Shown piece after piece: positions 41,172 through 49,150 of a stretch of 64,000 nucleotides of DNA (the first letter of the stretch is position 1; each line of letters starts with the position of its first letter). Origin of the DNA: Anaerolineales bacterium. Lineage in GTDB: Bacteria; Chloroflexota; Anaerolineae; Anaerolineales; Villigracilaceae. The position numbers and the translations under genes are program-made. The notes under the pieces are model-generated. The model did no database searches, was not told the DNA's origin, and worked only from the letters and a program-made list of their open reading frames with translations. The stretch lies in NCBI GenBank assembly GCA_014379595.1, contig JACMLM010000016.1, positions 26,632 to 90,631 on the forward strand, written 5' to 3'.

Positions 41172-43748
41172 CTAACACTCACTAAACCCACAAGCATAGC
41201 ACTTGCGGCAGCCTTCTTCATTGACTACAGCCGCTTCGCCGCACTCGGGGCAAATATCACCGATCTTCATTTTAGCGCTAGGCGATTCGTTATGATGCCC
41301 ATTACCGCCGTTCCCGTTTGATTTCACTTCTTCAGTGACAACGCCATTCTTTTCATTTAGATATTGATCAAGTACCTGTCCGATGCCATCTGGCAGGGAA
41401 CGCACACGATTCGGGCCGAAGCCGAGCGAACGTCCGCCGCCGATACCGATCAACTGCACGACGATCTCGCGCATTCTGTCCACTGGCGCAATTGGAGAAG
41501 CCATTCTTAAGATGTATGAAATTAAACGTCCGATAGCTTCGGAGACTGCTGCAATTTCTGAGCCAGCTTTTGCAGTGTTGACAAATGCTTCGAAAGGTTG
41601 AGTCCCGCCGTTTTCGTTGATCGTGATAAATGCTTTGCCAACAGGCGTTTCGGTAGTGTATGTTTTGCCGGTCAATGTCTTGGGGCGCGGCTTCTTGGTC
41701 TCATGCCACATGGTAGAGGGTTTCGGTTGTACAGAATCAGGTTCCAGCAACGCAGGAGCCGTAACTTTTTTATCCGCAGTAGCTTTTGTTTCCAACACAA
41801 CGATATCGCGCGAGCCAGTCACATAGACCGTGATGCCCTTACAGCCAAGTTCCCATGCCATCATGTAGGCAGTAGCAACATCGGCTTCGGTTGCACCTTC
41901 AAAAAAGTTGACTGTCTTCGAAAGCGAGTTATCTACAAAGGCTTGCAGCGCGCCTTGCATCCGCACATGTTCTTCAGCGGTTACATCGCCCGAAACAACA
42001 AACGTATCGCGAATATGTTGTGGAAGTTCAGTGATGTTCTGGCAGGTACCTTCGTTCATCACCTGTTCTACAATTTCCTGGCGCTTCTCTTCACCAAGAC
42101 CCAATTTCTTTAAGGCTTCATCAAAGCGCGGGCTGGCATAAGTGAGTTTTAGATCTTTGCCATTGTCATTGACATGACGAATATACGCGAGCGCGAAAAC
42201 GGGTTCGCAGCCATAGCCTTCACAACCTGCAACAGTGGCGATGGTTCCTGTAGGAGCAACAGTGGTCTGTGCGGCATTTCGAATACCGTGAGTTTTGATT
42301 CCGCTGGTGATCGCATCCCACTTAACCTCGGGCATGCCCCAGTTATTCTGATACTCAACCAGCGATTTCGGCGCCTGCCATTTCATATCTTTCTGATCGT
42401 AAATAGAACCTTCAATTGCAGGGAATGCACCGCGTTCTTCGGCCAATTCTATACTTGTCTTCATCGAGTGATAACGCACGAACTCCATCACCTGCGAGCC
42501 GAACTCCTGACCTTCCTTTGAACCATAACGCACGCCCACGTGATACATCAAGTCGGCGAGGCCCATAATGCCGAGGCCGATACGTCTTGCTTTGTGCGCG
42601 GCTGCGGTCAACTGTGGAACAGCAGGCACATAGGCATTCGCTTCCACTACATCATCAAGGAAGCGCGTAGATGTCACAACCGATTTACGAAGTAATTCCC
42701 AATCAACAGAATTATCAGGTCCGCAGTGCTCATTGAGATTCACAGAACCAAGACAGCAATTTTCATACGGTCCAAGCCATTGCTCGCCGCATGGATTTGT
42801 CGCTTCCAATGGATACAAATGCGGAACAGGATTCCCGCGATTGGCTGCATCCAAAAATAACATACCAGGCTCCCCATTATGATGAGCCTGCTTCACGATC
42901 TTATTAAATAATTCACGTGCATTGATCGTCTTATAAGTATTGATCTTTATTCCAGCGGCTTCGGCTTGTTCGAGTGTGCCGCTGAATCGTTTTTGTTTCA
43001 TTTCTTTTAGATCAGGGAAACGCAAAGGCCATTCTTCATTATTCTTCACCGCACGCATGAAAGCATCGGTAATGCCGACGGAGATATTAAAGTTGGTAAT
43101 TTGATTCTCATTGATCTTGCAAGTAATGAAATCTTCCACATCTGGATGATCAACACGCAGCACAGCCATATTCGCACCGCGTCTTGTGCCGCCTTGTGCG
43201 ATCTCGCCAAAGGCCTGGTCATATACTTTTAAAAAACCAACGGGGCCAGTGGCCTGCCCTGCGGAGGTAAGCACCATCGAACCATGTGGGCGTAATCTTG
43301 AAAATGAAAAACCATTGCCGCCGCCTGTCTGCTGGATCAGTGCGGCATCGCGTAAGGTTTGGAAGATACCTCCCGCATCGCGTCCCATGTCATCGGTGAT
43401 GGGGAGAACAAAACATGCGGCCAGTTGACCCAGGGGAGTCCCTGCGCCAGTAAAGGTAGGAGAATTCGGAAAGAACTTCTTGCTCGATAACAAATGGTAA
43501 TACTCAACCGTGCGCTCGTTCACATCCGCGCCCCATTCTTCTTCCACTTTCGCAACATGATGCGCAACACGCCAGAACATCTCTTCCACATTTTCTGCGG
43601 GCTTGCCATCGTCGCCACGGCGCACATAACGCTTCATCAATACCTGACGAGCATTATCTGTAAGCGCCGCTTGCGGCAATCCCTTCGCCATCGCAGGCGT
43701 AGGCAAGAGACCGTTCTTTACTTTGGGTTCAGCAGATTTCGTAACCAT
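41172..43748 (-). CDS. nrdJ: Class II (B12-dependent) ribonucleoside-diphosphate reductase
   Basis: Adenosylcobalamin-dependent ribonucleotide reductase, 858 residues, working with or without oxygen. Seen are [25 protein letters not shown] (first active-site Cys), [50 protein letters not shown] (radical/active Cys loop), and [15 protein letters not shown]. The C-terminus ends in a zinc ribbon (CPECGEAAV...[12 protein letters not shown]). Length and order match the B12-dependent family. AGGAG lies 8 nt before the ATG. Probably transcribed after nrdR, which encodes its repressor. Confidence 0.97.
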   Translation of the reverse strand: MVTKSAEPKVKNGLLPTPAMAKGLPQAALTDNARQVLMKRYVRRGDDGKPAENVEEMFWRVAHHVAKVEEEWGADVNERTVEYYHLLSSKKFFPNSPTFTGAGTPLGQLAACFVLPITDDMGRDAGGIFQTLRDAALIQQTGGGNGFSFSRLRPHGSMVLTSAGQATGPVGFLKVYDQAFGEIAQGGTRRGANMAVLRVDHPDVEDFITCKINENQITNFNISVGITDAFMRAVKNNEEWPLRFPDLKEMKQKRFSGTLEQAEAAGIKINTYKTINARELFNKIVKQAHHNGEPGMLFLDAANRGNPVPHLYPLEATNPCGEQWLGPYENCCLGSVNLNEHCGPDNSVDWELLRKSVVTSTRFLDDVVEANAYVPAVPQLTAAAHKARRIGLGIMGLADLMYHVGVRYGSKEGQEFGSQVMEFVRYHSMKTSIELAEERGAFPAIEGSIYDQKDMKWQAPKSLVEYQNNWGMPEVKWDAITSGIKTHGIRNAAQTTVAPTGTIATVAGCEGYGCEPVFALAYIRHVNDNGKDLKLTYASPRFDEALKKLGLGEEKRQEIVEQVMNEGTCQNITELPQHIRDTFVVSGDVTAEEHVRMQGALQAFVDNSLSKTVNFFEGATEADVATAYMMAWELGCKGITVYVTGSRDIVVLETKATADKKVTAPALLEPDSVQPKPSTMWHETKKPRPKTLTGKTYTTETPVGKAFITINENGGTQPFEAFVNTAKAGSEIAAVSEAIGRLISYILRMASPIAPVDRMREIVVQLIGIGGGRSLGFGPNRVRSLPDGIGQVLDQYLNEKNGVVTEEVKSNGNGGNGHHNESPSAKMKIGDICPECGEAAVVNEEGCRKCYACGFSEC

Positions 43749-43781
43749 TTGAGACTCTCCTATAAATATTATTCATCTTCC

Positions 43782-43808
43782 GTAGGGGCGGGGTAACCCC
43801 GCCCCTAC
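43782..43808. repeat. 27-bp palindrome GTAGGGGCGGGGT...
   Basis: GTAGGGGCGGGGT, A, ACCCCGCCCCTAC. It belongs to the same GTAGGGGCG family as the element at 34610-34703 and lies between nrdR and nrdJ. It may attenuate or stabilise the message. Confidence 0.8.
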
Positions 43809-43821
43809 GATTGGATACAAA

Positions 43822-43864
43822 AAGGCAAAGACACTACTCCGCCGATACGGATAGGCTTTGCCTT
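43822..43864 (-). terminator. Possible terminator after nrdR
   Basis: AAGGCAAAG (43822-43830) pairs with CTTTGCCTT (43856-43864) with a 25-nt partly paired loop; leftward a TTTTTG run follows. It starts 4 nt past the nrdR stop, so it may reduce read-through into nrdJ. Confidence 0.6.
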
Positions 43865-43867
43865 AAC

Positions 43868-44317
43868 TTAATCTTCCAATAACTGATCGATTTCAGTCCG
43901 AATGGACTGTAGGTCATCGAGACCTAAATACACAATGGCATAACGAATATAGGCGATCTGATCCGTTTCTTTCAACGTTGACATCACCAAATCACCGACA
44001 ATACGAGAAGAAACCTCCGCTTTGCCGAGTTTTTGCAATTGCGTTTCCACTTGTCCGATCATGCGCTCAATGTCCGCCGCAGAGACAGGTCTCTTGGCGC
44101 AGGAGATACGAATGCCGCGTGCCAGTTTCTCACGGTCAAACTCTTCACGCGCGCCATCTTGTTTAATAAGTAAGGGTGTTGCGAGTATGGGTCTTTCATA
44201 ACTACTAAAACGCTGCCTGCATTTCAAGCATTCACGACGGCGGCGAATCCCTCCATGACTATCGTGAGATGTATCCAGCACCTTGGAATCATGGTGTTTG
44301 CAATACGGACAACGCAT
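43868..44317 (-). CDS. nrdR: Transcriptional repressor NrdR
   Basis: ATP/dATP-sensing repressor of ribonucleotide reductase genes, 149 residues. N-terminal zinc ribbon MRCPYCKHHDSKVLDTS ... RRRECLKCRQRFSSYER, then the ATP-cone (PLLIKQDGAREEFDREKLARGI). All four zinc cysteines are present, and the length is typical. Its position directly before nrdJ fits feedback control of that gene. Confidence 0.97.
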   Translation of the reverse strand: MRCPYCKHHDSKVLDTSHDSHGGIRRRRECLKCRQRFSSYERPILATPLLIKQDGAREEFDREKLARGIRISCAKRPVSAADIERMIGQVETQLQKLGKAEVSSRIVGDLVMSTLKETDQIAYIRYAIVYLGLDDLQSIRTEIDQLLED

Positions 44318-44350
44318 TAATATTTCTCCATTATTAGAACAAATGTAATA

Positions 44351-44394
44351 GCCAGATATGGGCGTTACTGCACTGCATCCCCGTATATATGGCT
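44351..44394. promoter_or_regulatory. Inverted repeat upstream of nrdR, candidate operator
   Basis: AGCCAGATATGGG (44351-44363) and CCCGTATATATGGCT (44380-44394) form inverted halves about 34-44 nt upstream of nrdR. NrdR boxes are AT-rich palindromes that come in pairs, so these could be NrdR sites, but they match the usual consensus poorly. Confidence 0.35.
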
Positions 44395-44500
44395 AAAGTG
44401 TTCGGCATTTTAGCACCAACCAAAAACAATTGCAAGAGGCCGTAAGGGTGATGCAATCCTTAAAATATCGCCACTTTGATTTTTTAAGCTAACGATTCTC

Positions 44501-44610
44501 ATGTCATTGCGAGGAGGGTTTACTTCCCGACGAAGCAATCTCCAACATAAACGAGGAGATTGCTTCGGGCCGCTAATATATGCGGAACAAGAGCGCCCTC
44601 GCAACGACAT
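44501..44610. repeat. 110-bp palindromic dispersed repeat, copy A
   Basis: Begins ATGTCATTGCGAGGAGG, contains CGAAGCAATCTCC and its complement GGAGATTGCTTCG in the middle, and ends CCTCGCAACGACAT. Same family as 45939-46038. Non-coding. Confidence 0.88.
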
Positions 44611-44656
44611 ATACAAAACAAAAAAAACAGTCTCCAATGGTGGTTCACAATAATAT

Positions 44657-45934
44657 ATGCAAAGTTATAATCATTCAATGACCCAGTTACGTTTACGTCA
44701 ACCATCATTTTTGATTCTAATTACCTTTCTTATCGGCCTACAACTCATTGAACCATCACGCGTGTGGACAATTCTATTTGTTGCATTGAGCGGCATGTTC
44801 ATTGCTGCGTATCTATGGTCGTGGACGCTTGGCAAGAATCTGCAACTGCGGCGTGAGACTCGTTTGGGATGGGTGCAGGTCGGAGGTCAGATAGAAGAAC
44901 GTTTTACTTTATCCAACGCTTCTTTATTTCCCGCCTCATGGATCCAATTCAACGACCACTCCACACTTCCAGAATTTAATGCCAGCAGATCGATCAGCAT
45001 CGGCGCAGGATATTTTGAACAATGGACAGTGAATGCAGTTTGTAAACAACGTGGACTGTTTTATCTCGGCGATGCAAACATTCAGACAGGCGACCCGTTC
45101 GGAATATTCGATGTAACCATTCACGCATCACAACGGACCTCGATCCTGGTCCTGCCCCAAATAGCGACTCTGCCCGAACTCTTGATCGCACCAGCGGGCT
45201 CCTTTGGTGATGGACGTCCGCGCCGCAATGCATTGGAACAAACCATTCATGCCTCCAGTGTGCGCGAATATTATTATGGTGACAGCACACGAATGATCCA
45301 TTGGCCCACAACAGCGCGTACCAATAAAGTATTTGTCCGTTTGATGGAAAGCGCGCCCGAAGGCGATTGGTGGATATTGCTTGACCTCGATAAAAAATAT
45401 ATGCTTGGCACAGGCTGGGATGCGATTGAAGAGCAAAGTGTCACACTCGCCGCATCACTTGCAAATTTTGGTTTGCGAAAAAGAAAATCTGTTGGATTAA
45501 TCACCAACAGCAAAGAGTTAACCTGGCTTACTCCAGACAAAGGCGAAGGGCAAAGGTGGGAGATCTTGCAAGGCCTTGCACTTGCAAAGCCAAGTCAACT
45601 TGACCTAAGCACAATTCTTGAACGCACACAGCCGTCACTGGGCAGATATCACAGCTTGATCGTCATCACAGCTTCAACAAATTTGGATTGGTTGAAAACA
45701 TTAATTCCATTATCCAAACGTGGAGTTGTTCCCACGGTAATGTTGCTTGATACTTCTACTTTTGATAACGATATGTCAGCAGAAAATACGGCTGGTATTT
45801 TGAAACAAAGAGGCATTGCCTGTCATGTCATTCCGCGCGGCATGATCCAACTTCCCAAGTCACTCCCCCAACAGCGCAGCAACTGGACTTGGCGGTCTAC
45901 ACCCACAGGTGAGATCGTGCCGATACAAAACTAG
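44657..45934 (+). CDS. DUF58 domain protein
   Basis: A 425-residue protein. Two TM helices near the N-terminus (about residues 16-55) precede a cytoplasmic DUF58 domain with SVREYYYGDSTRMIHWPTTART (about 200) and VFVRLMESAPEGDWWILLDLD, followed by a VWA-like fold (SLIVITAS). DUF58 proteins usually sit with MoxR ATPase and transglutaminase genes; here only the transglutaminase follows, 112 bp later. Role probably in surface or stress physiology. No strong ribosome-binding site. Flanked on both sides by copies of a palindromic repeat. Confidence 0.87.
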   Translation: MQSYNHSMTQLRLRQPSFLILITFLIGLQLIEPSRVWTILFVALSGMFIAAYLWSWTLGKNLQLRRETRLGWVQVGGQIEERFTLSNASLFPASWIQFNDHSTLPEFNASRSISIGAGYFEQWTVNAVCKQRGLFYLGDANIQTGDPFGIFDVTIHASQRTSILVLPQIATLPELLIAPAGSFGDGRPRRNALEQTIHASSVREYYYGDSTRMIHWPTTARTNKVFVRLMESAPEGDWWILLDLDKKYMLGTGWDAIEEQSVTLAASLANFGLRKRKSVGLITNSKELTWLTPDKGEGQRWEILQGLALAKPSQLDLSTILERTQPSLGRYHSLIVITASTNLDWLKTLIPLSKRGVVPTVMLLDTSTFDNDMSAENTAGILKQRGIACHVIPRGMIQLPKSLPQQRSNWTWRSTPTGEIVPIQN

Positions 45935-45938
45935 AATC

Positions 45939-46038
45939 ATGTCGTTGCGAGGAGCGCTCTTGCTCTTTGCGACGAAGCAATCTCCTAATCCAGTTGGGGA
46001 TTGCTTCGTCGGGAAGTGCGCCCTCCTCGCAATGACAT
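45939..46038. repeat. 100-bp palindromic dispersed repeat, copy B
   Basis: Begins ATGTCGTTGCGAGGAG, has CGACGAAGCAATCTCC and GGGGATTGCTTCGTCGGG in the middle, ends CCTCCTCGCAATGACAT. It fills the gap between the DUF58 and transglutaminase genes. Its reading into the downstream frame is fortuitous. Confidence 0.88.
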
Positions 46039-46045
46039 AAAAATC

Positions 46046-48304
46046 ATGAAAAAACTCTTTACCTTACGTTCACTGTTCTCCCTCACATTATTGCTTATCG
46101 CGGCCAGCGCGTTTGTATCGGGCTTGAAAGAAAGCGTGCTCAATGTACAGTATGCAGCAGTTTTTCCCGTTGCTGCATTTGCTGTGACATTAAGTTATAT
46201 ATTTGGGTTTAGTACTTGGTCAGCGCGCCGTGTGTGGTCAATTGTATTGATAACTGGGTTCATCGTTGCATTCATTGAAAGTGCCAGATTAGTTGAGCCA
46301 ATTAAAATTATCATTCAATCTATTCCACAACTGGAGCTGGGACTCATCCGCTGGGTATTTTATGAGGAAGTTCCAGATATATCTATATTTCAAACACAAT
46401 TGAATGAAATAATCACTGCATCTAACGCATTGATATCAAGATTATTAAATACAGCGATAGAACATCCATCGGTACGTGAATTTCTATGGGATATTCCTCT
46501 GTTGCTTCTAGTCACATGGACAGGCTGGGGAACCAGCAGGCGCAATCAACCTCTCCCCGCGCTTGCGCCTTCGCTTGCATTCCATGCTTTCATTTTAAAT
46601 TACACAGGCAAAGATACGCTTTCACTACAGATAGCAGTCTTTGTGCTTATCCTGCTTATCGGCATTAATCAAAAATGGAATATCTCACAACAAAAGACGG
46701 AGAATTCAGAAAGAGCCGCAAGAGAAACTTATTCCGCTGTTATCGTTTTATCGATTGCACTAGCTATCATTGCAGGGATTACACCATCCATCTCCATCGA
46801 AGAGATCGCTCAAAAACTTACAAGCAAAGATGAGATTGCCAAAGCCATCGGTCTGGAAAGAGAAATCGCACAGTCATATTCAGTCTCTGGCCTGCCGCGC
46901 CAACATCTGATCGGGTTGAGTCCGAACCTTTCTCAAACCGTTGTATTCACTGTGAAAACGGGAGAACTTGCACCCACAGAAAATGCGATTATCAATGAAG
47001 CCGTGCCGCGTCATTACTGGCGCTGGCTGACTTATGATATTTACAATGGTCAGGGCTGGGCAACATCGCCTGTCAAAAATGCTTCATATACGGGGAACGA
47101 AGCATTAATCCCATCTTCCAGTGAAAAGTATCAAGTGATTCATCAGCAAGTGGAAAAAGCCTTTACGCAAGACAGCCGTTTATATTGGACAGGTTCCCTT
47201 GCCAGTGCGGCTCAGCCATTTAATGCAAGCTGGCGCATATCGCCAGAGTCTCTTTCATTAAGTATAGATCCATTCCTTGGAGCAGATATGCTTGGCGCAA
47301 TCACTGATGAACAAATCTATCAAGCAGATTCACTGCTCCCTACTGTCAGTGCAAATCAACTCCGTGAGTCCTCACAGGTTTATCCGCAGGAGATTGATAC
47401 AAGATATTTATCACTGCCCGAAACCGTTCCTCCGCGTGTGCTTGATCTTGCTCAGGAAATTACAGTCAACATCGCCAATCCTTATGACAAAGCAAAAGCG
47501 ATCGAAAATTATTTGAGAAATTATCCATATTCATTGGATGTAGCGTCTCCTCCGCCGAATCAGGATGTGGCAGATTATTTTTTATTTGATCTGAGAACAG
47601 GTTATTGCGATTATTACGCCACATCCATGATCGTGCTAGCTCGCGCCGTCGGACTGCCCACACGATTGGTTATTGGTTATGCAAGTGGAATCTATGACCC
47701 TACGACTGCCGAATATACCGTCCATGAAGCGGATGCACATAGCTGGGTGGAGATTTACTTTACTGGGGTCGGCTGGGTCGAATTCGAACCGACAGCGAGT
47801 CAATTGCAATTTGCGATTCCAGATAATCTGCCAGAAGAAAGCATTTCATCTCTCAGACCATTTCCAATAGCAACTGAAGGGGGAGCAAATGGCTACGCGC
47901 TGGAAAGAAACTTCGCGCAAACAGAATTTTTTCCTATCGCAGTTGGTGTGTTCTTCATAATATTATTTTTCAGCTTATGGTTCCTGCACAGACAGGGGTT
48001 ATTAAAATCACACAAAACGATCAGCTCGATCTATGACTATATTTTCTATCACGGAAAAAAAATATACAAGGATGCACCTCTGCATGAAACCCCGTCCCTT
48101 TTTGCAGACAAATTAAGGAAACAACTCAGAACGGGTTATCCGTTGTTAATTCCCGCGCCAGAGGAAATCAAGCTGTTGACCGATCTTTATATACAGGAAA
48201 CATTTAGCGCTCACCCTATCACAAAGGATGAGCGCATGAATGCAATTAAAGTTTGGAGAAAATTATTCTGGAGATTGTTGTACGCGCGGTTCGTTCGCTT
48301 GTAA
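46046..48304 (+). CDS. Transglutaminase-like (TgpA-type) membrane protein
   Basis: A 752-residue protein. An N-terminal membrane block of about six TM helices (residues 10-245) leads into an extracytoplasmic transglutaminase core with catalytic Cys in TGYCDYYATSMIVLARAVGLPTR, His in HEADAHSWVEIYF and a terminal Asp/Glu in WVEFEPTAS. A further TM helix (about 630-650) and a cytoplasmic DUF4129-like tail complete the TgpA architecture. ATG 46046 is used because codons upstream lie in the repeat. It pairs with the DUF58 gene. The 3' end overlaps the convergent hydrolase gene by 42 bp. Confidence 0.9.
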   Translation: MKKLFTLRSLFSLTLLLIAASAFVSGLKESVLNVQYAAVFPVAAFAVTLSYIFGFSTWSARRVWSIVLITGFIVAFIESARLVEPIKIIIQSIPQLELGLIRWVFYEEVPDISIFQTQLNEIITASNALISRLLNTAIEHPSVREFLWDIPLLLLVTWTGWGTSRRNQPLPALAPSLAFHAFILNYTGKDTLSLQIAVFVLILLIGINQKWNISQQKTENSERAARETYSAVIVLSIALAIIAGITPSISIEEIAQKLTSKDEIAKAIGLEREIAQSYSVSGLPRQHLIGLSPNLSQTVVFTVKTGELAPTENAIINEAVPRHYWRWLTYDIYNGQGWATSPVKNASYTGNEALIPSSSEKYQVIHQQVEKAFTQDSRLYWTGSLASAAQPFNASWRISPESLSLSIDPFLGADMLGAITDEQIYQADSLLPTVSANQLRESSQVYPQEIDTRYLSLPETVPPRVLDLAQEITVNIANPYDKAKAIENYLRNYPYSLDVASPPPNQDVADYFLFDLRTGYCDYYATSMIVLARAVGLPTRLVIGYASGIYDPTTAEYTVHEADAHSWVEIYFTGVGWVEFEPTASQLQFAIPDNLPEESISSLRPFPIATEGGANGYALERNFAQTEFFPIAVGVFFIILFFSLWFLHRQGLLKSHKTISSIYDYIFYHGKKIYKDAPLHETPSLFADKLRKQLRTGYPLLIPAPEEIKLLTDLYIQETFSAHPITKDERMNAIKVWRKLFWRLLYARFVRL

Positions 48305-49150
48305 GTCGTTCAAAAACTTCATCACAAGCGGGTTGAATTTTTCAGGATGGCATTGATGCGGCACATGTCCACAAATGGGCATAACATGTGAGTCAACAAC
48401 ATTGGGCAGCAATTTACGGATCCGCGGAAATGAAAGTGGGGAAAGAGTTTGGTCACGATTGCCCCAAATGAGCAGAGTCGGCTGGTGGATGTGTGACAGG
48501 TCAACGGTTGAGTCAGGAAGCGTGGGCGGGATATTGTATATTCCCGAGGAAGCTCGTGTATAGTCCAGTGCGGTTTGATAGCGAATGTGCGCAGGCAAAA
48601 CATGTGTTTCGCGATGACCGATGTAATAATTAAAGCTGGTCACATCCACCATTAATCGAAAAAAACGATAAGGCGCACGATGTATTAAATTTGTATTGAT
48701 CAATTTGCGCCGAAAGGCAACGCGCAGCAGCGGTGAAAGTTGATGAATATCATAAAACGGATTGACAAGCACAATTGCACGCACACGCTCAGGATAACGA
48801 AACGCATACTGTAGAGATAATCCCCCACCCAATGAATGACCGATCAGGATCATCGGCTCTGTTTGCTTTAATGCATCGATCCATGCGACGTAATGATCGA
48901 AGGTTGTATTAAATGTGTAATCGTGATGATTATCAGGCTTGTGACTCTCTCCATGACCAAACAGGTCAAGCGCATAACCCGCATACCCTGCATTGGCTAA
49001 TTCAGGTAGGAGATCATCCCAATCATGTAGCGATGCAGCCAGGCCATGAGTAAGTATTACGGGTGCGCCCATCCCTTGCTGCACATAATTTACTTTTAGA
49101 TCATCGAGTTGTATTGTACGTAGTTCATTCACTTGCAATTCTGTTTCCAT
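48263..49150 (-). CDS. Alpha/beta hydrolase
   Basis: A 295-residue hydrolase. Oxyanion loop VILTHGLAAS, DLFGHGESHKPD, nucleophile elbow LIGHSLGGGLSL (Ser about residue 105), acid Asp in LLIWGNRDQTLSP, and His in PICGHVPHQCHPEKF. It resembles epoxide-hydrolase/esterase-type enzymes (substrate unknown). It overlaps the fusion gene upstream by 26 bp, so the two form an operon, and overlaps the transglutaminase gene at its 3' end. Confidence 0.9.
   Translation of the reverse strand: METELQVNELRTIQLDDLKVNYVQQGMGAPVILTHGLAASLHDWDDLLPELANAGYAGYALDLFGHGESHKPDNHHDYTFNTTFDHYVAWIDALKQTEPMILIGHSLGGGLSLQYAFRYPERVRAIVLVNPFYDIHQLSPLLRVAFRRKLINTNLIHRAPYRFFRLMVDVTSFNYYIGHRETHVLPAHIRYQTALDYTRASSGIYNIPPTLPDSTVDLSHIHQPTLLIWGNRDQTLSPLSFPRIRKLLPNVVDSHVMPICGHVPHQCHPEKFNPLVMKFLNDLQANEPRVQQSPE

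Larger units (their letters stand above)
44318..44656. other. 339-bp intergenic region between divergent nrdR and DUF58 genes
   Basis: Holds an inverted repeat at 44351-44394 (AGCCAGATATGGG...CCCGTATATATGGCT, described separately), an AT-rich middle, and a palindromic dispersed repeat at 44501-44610 directly upstream of the DUF58 gene. Confidence 0.6.

Noticed and set aside
46001..46045. Upstream extension of the transglutaminase gene
   Set aside because: The extra codons translate the palindromic repeat; the same repeat in another copy yields similar chance peptides (LRREV.PPRND).
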